Assembly (NCBI GenBank): GCA_026545765.1
Contig: CM048844.1
Coordinates: 61,428,545-61,492,544 of the forward strand
Length of the DNA: 64,000 bases
Source of the DNA: Plantago major
Lineage: Eukaryota; Streptophyta; Magnoliopsida; Lamiales; Plantaginaceae
Direction of reading: 5' to 3'
Shown one piece after another: positions 45,632 through 58,304 of this stretch (within the stretch, counting starts at the first letter, position 1; each line of letters begins with the position of its first letter). The position numbers were made by a program, and so were the translations under genes. Under the pieces are notes generated by a model, which was given only the letters and a program-made list of their open reading frames with translations, made no database searches and had not been told where the DNA came from.

Positions 45632-48579
45632 TGTTGGTCCAGATAACGACAAAGTAAAAGACGGGGGGGGGGGGGGGGTTATATGTCAAAATTGAACTTT
45701 TAATATTTGTTTAAGAGCCAATAGTTAATTCTCGACACTACAAAAACTTGTAGTGCAGTGAAGTTAACCCCGAGGTCGGTCTCGAAGGACTTAACTAGGC
45801 TGAGTTTGAGTTTACGAATAAATAGAAACAATATGGAAAGCAGTAAAAGTTGGTTTGCTTCGGCAGCGAGATGATTAACTATCGTAACAGTAAACAACTA
45901 GGCAGACAAAACTAGATATGATTGACACTTAACGAGACTGATATATGAATGAGGAGAATTATGGAGTGCTAACGTGAAACAAGCTAGCTAGCAGGATATA
46001 TACGATTCACAGTATAGATTACGCAAGTTGTCACAATCTTGAGTTCAAAAATGAATAGCATTAGTGAAGGCGTCAATTTCACTAAGCTTCGATCAATAAA
46101 GCTAATCCTACTATTTACCGTTTGCAACTAACTGTTAGATTGAAGCAAGATGAAAAACGTTTTGGTTTCCAGGGATCAAATGCTTAATCTAACAGTGATA
46201 TTGACGGATTGCGCATCAAACGTAATAGCAGGATATGCAATTTAATCTAAAAAGCACAAGTAATCTAAACCCAATGCACTTCAAATATCATGAACCCTAG
46301 CTAGCATGCATTGAATCAGTCACCACCCCATAATCGGGGTGTTTAGCTACTCATATTATGCGAAGACATAATCAAATAAGCAATTAAACGATTAACACAC
46401 ATAATCTAATACTAAATACGAGAAATCGATCGATTGATACAGTTTTACCCTTCATTGTCACAAACCCTAGGTAGAACATGAAGAATCTGAAGCGATTAAT
46501 GCAAGAAAGTATGTAGATTATGCTCCCAATCAATGAATCGTCGGATTACAAGATGAAAATCCGTTCAATTACCTCAAAACGGGTAATTGCCTTGAAAACT
46601 AGGTCTAGCTTGAGAGCAAAGTATGAGTTCTTGACAATAGAATAATTATGAAAGTTATGTTTTTGTCTATCTAATAGAATAGAGAAAAAAACCGAAGTCT
46701 AGATCGAAAAGGAAAGAAACGGGAAAAAATCCGCAGAAACAAAGAAAGTTGCCGTCTGCCAACTTTCTACTTGGCATCCGCCATGGAAGGAAGTTGGCGG
46801 ACGCCAAGATCCATCCATGGCGTCCGCCAAAACTTCTTGTTTTGTTTTGGCGGATGCCAATCTTGACAATGGCGTTCGCTAACTCCTCCGGCAAATGATG
46901 ATTTTGCCCTTTTTGTCCTTCTCGCTCGATTTTGCTCCTTTTAACTTCAAATCTCGGCATTTTGGCTTCCCCGCTTCACTTCTAGCAACCATACGAAGCA
47001 TCGACACTCCATATCTTCTAGATGTATGTAAATCACATCCTTTTTGCCTTCAATTAGCATGGTTTAGCCAAATACCTACAAAAGTCAAAGAGAACAAAAC
47101 AAGTAAAAAGACTCGAGGAAAAACAACTAAAACTATACTTAAGGATAACAAAAAGACGGCAAAAAAGACAAGATGAGACGATATAAAACCGACCATCGGG
47201 GGGGGGGGGGGTTGATTAGTCTTTTCAAACTTTTTGTCGATAAAACAGTTTTTCAGATATCTGTGAAGGTATCTGATACTTATAATCAGAAAGCGGAAGA
47301 ATTTTGTGATAAGTGCACGTGCTCAACAAGCTATAAGGTGTAAATACTCAACAAGAAATAAATAAGCAATTAGTAAAGTTCATCCCTCAACTAATCCACT
47401 CGCCCTTTCTCAGGACTTGAATCCACTAAGATAAGATAATGAGTTCCCCTTACAAAATCCAATCTCTTGATCCCTTTTACACTAGGTTCCCAACCAAGTG
47501 TTCCCCCTGAGTTATTCCCCGGCTTTCTCAGCCAAGTACTTCCTCTACTCAGTAACCTTTGAGTTGTTCCTTAGTTTCCAAACTAAGCACTTCCTGTGCT
47601 CAACGCCTGTGTGGTGTTGGTTATGGTAGTTTGTCAGGTGAGCTTGCTCTTATAACTTATTCCGTTATCTTAGAGAGCTCTAGAGAATCTATCTTACTTA
47701 ATACACTTCGCAATGTATGGTAAGTTGATCTTTACTGACCCAAGTCTTGATGTTGTTCAAGAGAATGAATCTCACATATAAGTCGCAACTTTATCCTTCG
47801 ATTCAACCCATTCACAATATGCAATTCTTGTTTAAGGATCAGGACACTTAGAACTTTTGTGCTACTTAGAATTTAAGAGCTTTAGTCGCAACAGAAAGCT
47901 AGACACTATGTAGGTAGAAGGCGTGTATGATTGAAAGTATATCGCAAGTGATGTTTAGTCTCAGGTGTGTTTTCAAGCATTCTAAGTTGTGATATTTATA
48001 GTTGAAAATCATGCCATTTGAATAGTATCCATTGGGCACAATGAAATTCAAACTATTGATATCTGAAGATAGTACGACAATGAGCTTTGTCTCTTTACAG
48101 AGATTACCACTTTTGCTCAGACATCTCTGTCTGCGTAATAAATGCACTGTACTATCTTTTGTCATGTAGTCTCAATGGAACAATGAAAGCTATCTGAGGC
48201 TTTGCATGTTCTTACTCAGTGAGCATTGACTATCAGAAACCTATTGAAATGCTTGTCTTCCAAAGACACTTGATTTCTTTAAGGTATCTGATCCAAGGTC
48301 TCTGAGGAGACAATTCTCCTTTGTCTTCAGCAATCTTGTGCAGTCTCTTGATCTTTAATAATTAGCTCCTTCTGCTGCATGCTTGCTTCTTGGTCTTCTT
48401 CAAAGATATAAAAATGACAATCTAAGACCTAACATCCTATATAAGATTTGCTAGACCAACATACTCAGTAAGCTTCCTCTTTTACAATGTTCAAGTGAAC
48501 TAAGAGTACTAGTTAGCTTTATGAACTAAGATAAGTCTTTAGGGTTTACTAATCAAAATCTAAACCGATATTCCTAACA
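45632..48579 (-). repeat. 5' LTR of S3, split by solo LTR A5
   Basis: It starts TGTTGGTCCAG at 45632 and ends TTCCTAACA at 48579. The outer parts align with S1 and S2 LTRs. The poly-G tract is split into 45663-45678 (16 G) and 47198-47211 (14 G), with 1519 bp of foreign LTR between. A short internal deletion lies near 47380, where the GTGGTATCTGAAGGTGGCG block is missing. Confidence 0.85.
45679..47197 (-). mobile_element. Solo LTR A5 (Athila/Tat-like) inserted in a poly-G tract
   Basis: This 1519-bp sequence aligns with the A2/A3/A4 LTRs at the ends and in landmarks such as AAGGCAAAA...TTTAGCCAAATA, GGTTTAGCTACTCAT and the AAAGACGG...GATGAGACG terminus. Its palindromes (46745-46880) are of the form TTGGCGGACGCCAA / GGCGTCCGCC. 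The ends are eroded (TTATATGTC, GACCATC) but meet the G runs directly. A GGGGG target duplication is likely but cannot be separated from the homopolymer. Confidence 0.75.
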
Positions 48580-49708
48580 TCTGATGACTTAGAATCTGTT
48601 CTTTTCATCTGAAAACTCATTAATTTGATTCGATTCGATTTGATTCGTTTAGTTCGATTCGATTCGATTCTTAGTTGTTTTAACTTTTTATACTATAATT
48701 GATTAAGTTGATTCGGTTCCATTATGTTCGCTTCAATTCGAGATCGATTCGGTTTAGTTACATTTAAGACGAAGAGAACAGAGCCTTAGCATAACTGAAT
48801 AAGTTATCTAAGGAGGTCAAACTTGCGGAAACACCCCGATCAACAGTTAATTCGCCAGTCAACGTAAACAGCCAATAAGTCGATGATTTTAATCGGATGA
48901 TTACATCATTAATTAATGATGATGATGTAATAATAACACTTTCAGTATCTTACTTTTGAACCCCCTCATATAATTTAATTTTTTAAATTACTTCATAATA
49001 TATTTTTATAATATTATATTTTTCATAAATACAAAAATATAAAAATAAAAAGATAATTAAATAGACTCGATCTCCGATGACAACTCTGATCTACGATCAT
49101 CTTCTCCCACAAAAAATAAAAAAATAAAAATTAATAAGATTTGACTATTCTATTCCAAAAAACTGTTTCATATATATCATTTTCCTTCTCAGATTAACAA
49201 TTGAAGTGATATTGTTTATCTCTATTTGTAATACTTTAGGAAATTTTCAAAAAGTAACCAAGTAAACCACCAACTTTTTAAAACCTTTTTTTATTTTGGC
49301 ACAATATAACTAAACCAAGCCCTATTTTCATATACTGGTAAAGTCTAATCTTATTGGTTGTCTGAATTCTATATACACATTGCCTAAACAATGCACTATA
49401 TAATAGTTATTCAACTTTCGTCAGTTGCCTCCATATATAAATTTTATTTATTATCATTCTTTTTCTCCACAAAGCTCCGAAAAATGTTTTGAACATTTAT
49501 TTACACTCACCGCGGCAAAACAACTCCATATACATCAATTCTTGAATACTATTATTTAATTAAATAAATAACTTATTCGTTAGATAATTATGTAGATTTA
49601 TTAAATGCGATTAATTATATTGGAATACATGCAGTAACCATCTTTCTTAACTACTGGTCTACATACATCTGTAATATTGGAGAAAATGAAGAAAAGTCAA
49701 TGAGATTG
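48580..49708. other. AT-rich unassigned DNA
   Basis: This was the upstream flank of S3 at insertion. It contains a short GATTC-rich stretch (48636-48672) and long AT-rich runs. I see no sustained frame, LTR ends or RNA gene. Confidence 0.4.
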
Positions 49709-50189
49709 TAACAGCCCGAAAATTTATTTAACGAATTTAAGCATTTTAGTACGAACCGGAGCGTCAAAGCGTAATTCGTGGATCGTGGTTCATTGGCCCA
49801 ACTCTTGCGCCTTCAATTACGGCCTAAGTCGTCCATTTTATAAGCCCCATTCATTCTTAAACCTAACCCAAACTCATTAATTACTCAATTAAATCAATTA
49901 AAAAGCCAATTAAACTCCAGACTTAATCAGAAACGCTCCTGGCTTCGTGTCCTCACGTTCATAGCCTTCTTCCTTCACCAACGTTTCATTCTCTTCATCT
50001 TCGTTCGGTAAGACAATTGTTCTTCTCTTCTTATGCCATCAATTAAGGAATTCATGTTCTAACATTCCCTTTTGGTATTCTTCAATTCCGTGGAGGTGTA
50101 GCAAAGCTCGTTTTCGAAGAAGAGACGCTAGCTTGTAGAATTAAGGGTTTAGCTACTAGAAGGATTTCAAGGCAAGTTCCCCAAAGACT

Positions 50190-50271
<82 letters not shown>

Positions 50272-50832
50272 CATACATACATACATACATACATACATAC
50301 ATGTACATACACATACACATATACATGTACATACACATATACATATACACATATACACATATACATATACACATATACATATACATATATACATACATAC
50401 ATACATATACATACATACATATATATATATACATATATATATATATGTATAAATGTTAGGACTTGCATACACATATGTATATGTATGATGTTAATTTTAC
50501 GTGGTTGATTGTTATTTATGCTTTGATATGAAATTGATTCAAGTTGTTTTATGAATCATCACGTTGTTAATGGTTTATGAATTGTAGAATTACTGGACGT
50601 TTACCTGCTTCAGTAGATGATTAATTTTAATAGTTGGCTTGACCATGGATTTCCTGCTTAGTTCTGTTCCGAACTTGCTACAACATGGAGTGTAATTTGT
50701 ATGTATTCATTTAAGTATTTATGTTACGATGATTTATGACATGTTATACATAAAGCATTTTGTGCCTGTGTTAATTAAATGATCTGGTGTAGCTTGGTAA
50801 TTTTGCTTGAGCCACAATGTATGAGGGGTATA
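49709..50832 (+). repeat. Possible degenerate gypsy LTR containing a microsatellite
   Basis: TGTAACAGCCCGAAAATTTA at 49709 resembles the start of Tekay-type chromovirus LTRs (TGTAACACCCC...). The following GGCCCAACT/CCCATTC text also fits that style. No matching end, PBS or internal region is found. This is a weak call. Confidence 0.3.
50193..50455. repeat. Compound microsatellite (AT)n-(ACAT)n
   Basis: About 75 bp of pure AT (50193-50267) is followed by ACAT tetranucleotides (50267-50303), mixed ACATAT/ACACAT units and further AT to about 50450. Every long frame through it is an artefact of the repeat. Confidence 0.95.
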
Positions 50833-51241
50833 CTTTTTTTTTTTTTTAAATTAAAATGGGAGGTTTATTCATACTAAAAAATTACAATCATGGAGGTTTA
50901 TAAGAACCCATGGACAATAAATCCTTCAATACATTGTTCTTCCAAATTCTAGAAAACCAACTGATTACATCAAGATCCAGTATGAGCAAAATTCCGATCA
51001 CACTATTTCTGATAATAACACAGCTGATGTTGATAACAGCTCCACCAAACTCAAATTCATGGATGTTACTAGACAAAAGGCACCCATGCCGACCAAACAA
51101 CAGGGAAGACATAGTACTTCCAGGCGACCACAAAACTATCCAAAAAATAACAGGGATGACAAAGAAAAGAGCCACTCCCCAAATCATTCCACGACTAGAA
51201 AACATATACCCATCACCCAACAAATTCTTCCAGTACCCAAG
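50833..51241 (-). mobile_element. LINE-like sequence, 3' part with poly(A)
   Basis: A minus-strand frame (51301-50888) ends GSYKPP and is followed by an A-rich 3' end with a run of 14 A (plus-strand T at about 50835-50848), as expected for a target-primed retroposon tail. The left break at 51241 joins exactly to 63414 when A4 is removed. I do not recognise the protein segment; it is hydrophobic-rich and has no reverse transcriptase motifs. Confidence 0.5.
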
Positions 51242-52421
51242 TGATGTGCTCAAATTACTACTTAGGAAAACAAGTAGGGAGCAGTTGCTATAAATAGACA
51301 ATGTTAACCACGAGATCGTTCGCTAAGGAATCAATTAGGCTATCGCAACGATTGAAAACAAACAGTTACTTGTAAAACTATGTTGATTTTTTTCCATTTA
51401 GTACTTCTAATAACTATAAAACAGAAAGTGCAATGTAGTTGATTTGAATGAATGAGGTAGAAGGAACACAGTAGTTACGATCAAGCAATGCTAATTCGCT
51501 CTAGGGATACGTTCATACTGTCACACGGTCGGTGTACAGAAAACTGCCAATTCAACCTTTACCAAACGAGTTTGAAGATATTTGAACTAGAGTAATCGTG
51601 GGTCGTCAATCCACGATCCTTAACCAAGCGTTTTAGAGAATCTTTGAACGAGATTACTGAATTGAAAGGTTTTTACGAAGATCTTTGAACGAGCCTAACC
51701 TATGAACGATTTCAAACCCTAGAAGCGAATACGCAAAGCTATCACGCAACTACCATGTCCGGAGTGGTTTAGCTACTCATGATAGATTGAAAGATGAAAG
51801 ACTTCAAGATATTGCTCATGATAAACATAAACATAATGATAATCGCATGCAAGCTCATACAATTCGACAAACAAGAGCAAGAACGAATTGTAAAGAGATA
51901 AACAATAGAGAATTACCACGGTGATCAGAAATTCGATATCGATAAATCAATCAAGGATAAAACCAAGCTCTAATTTGTCTGAATGTCAAAGTATGAATGT
52001 TTGGAGCTTTTTGCTATGAACTAGGTTAAAAGAAGTATATCAGAAAGAAACCAAAATCTAATCTAATAAGAAAAACGGAATTCTGGGAGTCGACGCTCGC
52101 CGCGGCGGACCAATTTCATCGCCGCGGCTAGTCTTCTTTATCGCAATAGATATCAGGCTCGTAAAATCTCGCCCCGGCGGACCAATTTCCTCGCCGTGGC
52201 GAGCCTCTCAACAGCTCCAGCCTCTAGCCTCGTAAAATCTCGCAGCGACGAGCCATGCTAAGTGGCTTTCCTTCCTTTTAGCACAAAATGGATAATTCCT
52301 GCAAAAGGAAGACAAAACACCAAAGCGTAAAAACGAACAAAAAAGACTACAAAACTAAAGACAAGGACTCACAAAGACGGCAAAAAAGGACCAAATGAGA
52401 CTCTAAATTGTAGTCTCATCA
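51242..52421 (-). repeat. 3' LTR of A4 (1180 bp)
   Basis: Plus-strand ends are TGATGTGCTC and AGTCTCATCA. GC-rich palindromes of the CGCCGCGGCG type lie at 52090-52260. The adjoining AACTCCCCAAACC is the polypurine tract on the minus strand. Confidence 0.9.
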
Positions 52422-53876
52422 AACTCCCCAAACCGAACCTTTGCTCGTCCTCGGGCAAACAAACAAATTTAGACAAAACTATACTCGAACCACGAAAACA
52501 CACAAAGAGTCAAGGTCCAAGTGACCGAATCTACCAATGTAAACAGTAAGTCCACGAGATGCAAAAATTTTGTTATCAAACCAACCTAGGCAAAATAGTG
52601 TACAGAAAATCAAACACAATCGTTTCCTAGACAAATAGCACTTAAGTGTAGCTCGCTAGTCCCTCACAAGTGAATGAAGTGTATCTCTCACTCTCTAGGA
52701 AGTATCCAAATGGGGTATAAGCTAAAAAATAAACTGGAAAGGTGACTTGCGTCACAAAGGTGCCTAAATATCTTATGCTTTTGCACTCGTCTCATTAGAT
52801 CGAAAGGGACTTAACAGGCGACTCATTTTTTTCAGAAAACAAAAGCTGAAACTGCTCCCCCTAATCACGTCAACCGATTCGTATCTCAATCAAATTATTC
52901 ACTGTATATTCAGTGCTTGGCCTCATTGGGCTCTTTTAATCTCATTTTTTTGTAAATGTCTATTTTACCGAAAGTATGCACTTTTGTGCGTGTCAGTTTG
53001 GTGTACGTGCCGTCAACCCTCACGGACATACTTTTTAGGACCACGCCGGTATATAGGTCGTATTTGAAACACGCCTAAGACGACTAACGGTGATCAATGA
53101 AGACCATAGATCCACCCCGAGATTCAAATATCAATAAGCTTTTAGGGAGCAGTAAACAAACTTTTCAGCAATAATGCAAAACAACACATATAAGTCGCAA
53201 GATAACAATTCTCTCCCCAAACCTATTGCTTGGAACAGGGGGAAGAGCTTAAAAAGAGCATGCCGTTCGTCATCCCTAACAAGACTGAGTACACATAAGT
53301 ATGAAAAGGCACAAGTAATACGTAAAAACTTGCACAATCCAGGAAATCACACAATACATTTTCCGTTACAAAATTTTTTCATCGGCTCTCAGGCTTTTCA
53401 CAGGCTTTTTGGACCAAAGAGCTAAATAAACTTGCTATTTAAAAGAGAAACGACCTTTCAGGATTAAAAATGCACTGTCCTACTTCCAGCTAATCATCAA
53501 ACAAAACGTAAGCAGCAAGTGGATTTATCATCTACAATGAATGTTCGACTTGGTAAAAGACTCAGACTCACCACGAAAATTTGAAAATAGGCCAAAAACG
53601 CAAGCCAAAAGACTCTATCTAAAAAGCTAAGACACAAACATAAACTGAAAACAAAAGAATCACATAAAAGTGGCTAACATACCACCCCACGTAGACAATA
53701 CAAGACATATGAAATCCCTCCCCAAACCTAAACTTCAGCTCGTCCTCGAGTTTCAAGTTTAAGCAAGCGAAGGAAAACAAAATGCAGACACGTTAGTAAA
53801 AGAAAACTTACCCCCTGGGTTGCCTCTCGGGAAGCACCTTTTATTATAGTCTTGGCTCGACTTTTGGGAAATGCTG
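52422..53876 (-). other. 3' noncoding region of A4
   Basis: The polypurine tract is at 52422-52434. The following about 1.15 kb aligns with 30615-31760 of A2 and has no sustained frame. A second tract, GGTTTGGGGAGGG, lies near 53718-53731, mirroring A2. Confidence 0.65.
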
Positions 53877-54619
53877 CTATCCATTATCAAACGGGAACGA
53901 ATCCCTTGCATCCGTCCCGGTATCCTCAGCATTTTGTGAGCCATCCTTAGCTCCTCTCCTCAGGTTCTCCAGTATGTCCCTAATTCCCTGCAAAATAGAA
54001 TTAAACAAATAAGTAAAATCAAAAACTAAAAAAAATCCTAAGGGAATAGGGGAATGGTAAAAAGAAAAGAAAGGATCAAAACTCCCCTGGTAAATGTCTG
54101 TGCAGTGGCTCTCAGGTACGATGATGTCCTGAGTCTGGTTGGCAGCATCTATAACAGCTATGGACGAAAATGAAGGGGCATCTTCTAAAATCATGTCATC
54201 AGATACATCCTCCATGCATCCTTTGTCAACCGCAAGAATAGAAGGGTCTAATTCAGGTGTCGTCGTAGAGCAAGACAAGTCAAGCTCTACAACTATCTCA
54301 TCATCAGAACACTTCTCGGGCGCTTCAGGTTCAGTAGAGACCTCTGGTGGAGAAACCGTGTAGCGAGATTTCCACCCCCTGTACCAGGAGAATACCTCTT
54401 TACAAACGAATTAGCCACCTCACTCCAAGAGTCAATTGATCCCTCAGGTGCCGAAGTAAGCCACTTTCTAGCAAACCCCTCCAAGGCTCCATCAAACATC
54501 CTCATGCAAAGTTGTTCTTCTGAAAGCAAAATCCCTTCTTCATTCTCGTGCGGGATCCTAAGCACACCATCCTCGAATGCCTCTAAAAATTTTCGAACAT
54601 CACCATATCCATCGAACTT
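53877..54619 (-). pseudogene. Gag-like gene of A4, 3' part (beyond MULE)
   Basis: This continues in frame from the 5' part across the MULE. It reads KFDGYGDVRKFLEAFEDGV, LCMRMFDGALEGFARKWL and SWSEVANSFVKRY, a retrotransposon gag core. A frameshift near 54370, at a GTGGAGGG-rich spot, moves it into an acidic frame (54350-54050) with many Ser, Asp and Glu. The final stretch (53990-53880) holds LQGIRDILENLRRGAKD. No zinc knuckle or protease follows. Confidence 0.7.
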
Positions 54620-54628
54620 GGTAAGAAT
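54620..54628. repeat. 9-bp target-site duplication of MULE (left)
   Basis: GGTAAGAAT, repeated exactly at 61910-61918. Nine bp is the standard duplication length for Mutator-like elements. Confidence 0.92.
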
Positions 54629-54806
54629 ACTTAGTCTTATAAAAGTCCTATACTATTAGGAAAGTCCAAAAAGTCCACTGGTTTTCTACAGAAATTGGCT
54701 AGTTTTTACATTGACCCAGTTTTCATTTTCGCGGGTCAAATTACCGGGTTTTCGGGTCGAAATTTATCCGGGTCATACCGTTTTAAATATGGGTATAGTA
54801 TAAATA
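54629..54806 (+). promoter_or_regulatory. Left terminal inverted repeat with TATA box
   Basis: The outer part shares TAGGAAAGTCC and AAAAGT blocks with the right end. The inner part shares CGCGG, CCGGGTCA and the TAGTATAAATA box (54797-54806) with it. The TATA lies about 400 bp upstream of the ULP ATG. GT-AG-like sites (CAG/GTAATG at about 54940, TTGATAG at about 55200) suggest a 5' UTR intron between them. Confidence 0.7.
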
Positions 54807-55207
54807 GGTTTTTTTTTCCCTTTTTTCCCCATTTTCAGCAGATTCTTTCCATTTTTCGGATTTCTCTCCTTTTTTTTGGCGATTTTGGCGATTTTGGCGA
54901 AAAACCTAGTTTCTGGAGAGGTTTCATTGCGCGATTCTCAGGTAATGTATGTTTTTAACTCGATTCTCTTGTTTTTGTGTTCGTTTTTAGCTTTTGTTGC
55001 TTCATTTCTGCTTAATCGATGATGTTTGTTTCAGTTTCGAGCGGTTTCGAGCAGTTGTTGCTTATTTTACTGTGTTTTCATCCCGATCCGTCAGGTAATC
55101 TGTTGAAACTCGTTTTGTTTGTGTTTTTAAAGTTGTTTTCAGTTCGTTTTCTGTTTAATCGGTGATTTTAACCTTTTTTCTACTCGTTTTTGCTTGATAG
55201 GTATTAA

Positions 55208-57429
55208 ATGGCAGAATCGAATACGGAACAAGTGAACACGGAGATTCCTGTCCTCCTTAATTATGTTTCTGGTATAGGTTATTGTTTTTTAGTTCCTTTA
55301 TGGTTCGTATTTGAGATTTTCGCTACATATGTGATTTTTTAGATGTGATTCATGTTGTAAGTTAGTTCCTGATGTGTTTTTGGTGTTTTCTGAGTTTTGA
55401 TATGAGTGTTTTTGCTAGATCTGTTCTTTTTACAGTTTGGATATGAGTTGTTTTGTAATTTATTTTATGTTGTGGAAAACTGTCTAGGTTTTAAGGTGAT
55501 TTTTCTAGTTCTTAAGATATATTATCTACTTTTTATGATTTTTTAGCTTTTTTTGCTGTGTAGTTGTGTGCATTTTTTTTTTGGTTTGGCGGGGATTTTT
55601 CTAGTCTGATGTGTTGTTTTTTGTTTGAAGTTCGTTTAGTTTCATTTATGGTTTTGTAATTGAATTTTATGTAACAGGCATGTGTAAGTTGGTCCCTGAT
55701 GTGGTTTTTGGTGTTTTGCTGAGTGTTTTTGTAATTGATTTTTGTGCTGTGCAAAACTGTCTAGGTTTTAAGGTGATTTGTCTAGTTTTAAAGATATATT
55801 AACTACTTTTTATGATTTTTTTTATCTTTTTTTGCTGTGTAGTTTTGTGCACTGTATGTTTTGGCGGGGATTTGTTGATTGTTTGAATTTTCTGATGTTT
55901 TTGTGTAAACTGTCTAGTTTTTAATATATACTATCTAGTTTCATGTAAATACCTTATGTTTTAGTTTTTAACAAATATGGTATAGTTTTTAAGATATATC
56001 ATCTAGTTTTTAAGGGTTTTGAACTCTCTAGTTTTTAATATATATTGTCTATTTGTTCATATTAACTGTCTAGTTTTTCATATAAACTGTATACTTTTTA
56101 GTCTGAATCGAAGAATGAAGTACATGGTTCTTTTGATGTGTGGATTGAGGATCAGCTTGGGGATATGGGATCTTCTCTTTGTACTGTGGGAATGGTATAT
56201 TTTCTAATTTTTTTCTTTGGTACATGCTTCAGTTTTTGTCAGATATTGTTTAGTTTTTACGTGACATTGTTTAGTTTTTGTCTGAAATTGTTTAGTTTTT
56301 ACTTGAAATTTGGTTAGTTTTTGTCTGGAGTTGCTTTAGTTTTTGTTTGGAGTTGCTTTAGTTTTTGTCACAAATAGTGTAGTTTTTGTATGAAATTGTT
56401 TAGTTTTTGCATGAAATTGTTTAGTTTTTGTATGGAGTTGGTTAGTTTTTGTCAGAAGTTGTTTAGTTTTTCCATGAAATTATTTAGTTTTTGTAACAAG
56501 TTGTTTAGTTTTTATACCTGTCTAATTTTTTTTTTTTGTTTGTATTTGCAGTTCTTTGTGCCTTTGTACCATCCACACAAATCACACTTTGCATGCTGTG
56601 TTGTTAACTGTGAAAATTCGAAGATTCAATATCTTGATAATATGGTTGTTGAAGATGAAGGAGAAGTGTATACATTGATGACTAAATTGGTAAGTTCTTA
56701 TGGACATATTGTTATAATTATTTTTTTACTTTTTTTTTTTTTGTTGTTGGCTGCTTTTTGTTGCTTAAATGTTTTCGTTTGTTTTCATATATCAGCGCTG
56801 TGAAATGGATAAGTTCCTTCGTCATATTGGGCATCCAGCTGCTAATTTCCTTCATAATTTTGGAAACCAAATTGTAAAGTTTGATTGGACTCGTTTTCCT
56901 GGAACTTTAGACTGTGGGGTTTTTCTCATGAAGCATATGGAACTATTTCAAGGAACTTCTTTCCAATGCAAGGATCTAATGCAAGTACGTAATAGTTTCC
57001 CCAAGTTTGTAGTTTTTGCTTGCATTTGTTTAGTTTTTGCTTGCAATTGTTCAGTTTTAGTCAGGAATTGTTTAGTTTTTTAGTTCAGTGTTTGTTAATT
57101 GTTTTGTTTTTGTTTATTAGGTGAATCGTCGAAAATTCCTTCGTGTTGAAATTTGCTCAGCTCTTATTCTTGCTGATGTAAATGGTTTGAGATCTGATAT
57201 TTTGACACAAGTAGCATCATTTAACAAAGAAGATGCATTAAAGAAAATGAAGGAGAGTGAAAAGTTGAGAAAGCTTAAAGGAAAGAAAGTTGTTGATGTA
57301 AAAGCTGCAAAAGTTTCTCAACGATCTAAGAGAAGCGCTGCTGCTGCTGATGATGATTTTGAAGATGTTTCATTGACTAATTTGAAGAAGAAAGCCCCGA
57401 GGAAACTGAAGGAATCGAAGAAAAAATAG
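55208..57429 (+). CDS. Ulp1-type SUMO/ubiquitin-like cysteine protease (C48), multi-exon
   Basis: Likely exons are 55208-55271, 56102-56194, 56552-56689, 56796-56984 and 57121-57429; the last four are phase 0 with clear GT-AG borders. The exon 1 junction is uncertain, because joining it directly to exon 2 gives a stop. The protease core reads FFVPLYHPHKSHFACCVVN (catalytic His before Phe, where most relatives have Trp), LDNM (Asp) and GTLDCGVFLMKHME (Cys), so the His-Asp-Cys triad is intact. The C-terminus is lysine-rich and ends in a basic KKK tail, possibly nuclear-targeting. C48 enzymes cleave SUMO-like modifiers. Upstream substrate-binding exons seem reduced compared with other plant ULP-like genes. 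I see no stop inside the four later exons. Confidence 0.75.
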
Positions 57430-58304
57430 TGTGTATGAACTGTAGAATTATCTAGGATTTGAATGATTTTAATGATTTGAACGATTTCAGTTAGAATTGC
57501 ATGTTAACTGCAGAATTGCACAATTATCTCAGTGTCTTAATGGAATTATGTAGTTTTTAGTTTTTATATGGTAGTCTACATTTTACATCATATTGTCTAG
57601 TTTATAAATGATATTGTCTAGTTTTTAAATGATATTGTCTTGTTATTAAATCATATTTGTCTATTTTCGAAATGATTTTGGTTATTTTTTAATAAATTTT
57701 GTCTAGTTTATTAATGTTATTGTTTAGTTTTTAAATCATATTGTCTAGTTTATAAATGATTTTGTATAGTGTTTAATAAATATTGTCTAGTTTCTAAATG
57801 ATATTGTCTAGTTTTAATAAATATTTTCTAGTTTTAATAAATATAGCTTTAATAAATATTGTCTAGTTTTTAATAAATAATGTCTAGTTTCTACTAAACA
57901 TTGTCTAGTTTTTAGTTTTTATATGGTAGTCTACTTTTTACATCATATTGTCTAGTTTATAAATGATATTGTCTAGTTTTTAGATCTTATTGTGTTGTTA
58001 TTAAATCATATTTGTCTAGTTTCGAAATGATTTTGGTTATTTTTTAATAAATTTTGTCTAGTTTATAAATGTTATTGTTTAGTTTTTAAATCATATTGTC
58101 TAGTTTATAAATGATTTTGTATAGTGTTTAATAAATATTGTCTAGTTTCTAAATGATATTGTCTAGTTTTAATAAATATTTTCTAGTTTTAATAAATATA
58201 GCTTTAATAAATATTGTCTAGTTTTTAATAAATACTGTCTAGTTTCTACTAAACATTGTCTAGTTTTTACACTAATGTCTAACAGTATGAATCAAACATA
58301 AAAT
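57430..58304. repeat. Tandem duplication and TTGTCTAG-rich spacer between the two MULE genes
   Basis: A block of about 355 bp (57551-57905) is repeated at 57906 to about 58270. Each copy is built from short degenerate units of the form TTGTCTAGTTT(N)AAT. No coding potential. It separates the 3' ends of the convergent genes and may hold both terminators. Confidence 0.85.

Larger units (their letters stand above)
35431..48579 (-). mobile_element. Sirevirus-type Ty1/copia element S3, 3'-truncated
   Basis: Minus-strand element with the S2 layout: 5' LTR (45632-48579, split by solo LTR A5), PBS, gag, pol, palindrome array and accessory gene. The 3' end is lost: homology to S2 stops in the accessory gene just after a VSHLK motif near 35440, and no 3' LTR or polypurine tract is present. 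Sequence divergence from S2 is clear throughout, so S3 is a separate, probably older insertion. Confidence 0.85.

Noticed and set aside
50082-50474. Several Tyr/Ile/Cys-rich frames on both strands
   Set aside because: They are translations of the AT and ACAT microsatellite.
56390-56803. 137-codon frame with a repeated KLFSFCM-like motif
   Set aside because: It reads through the TAGTTTTTG-rich intron; only 56552-56689 of it is a real ULP exon.
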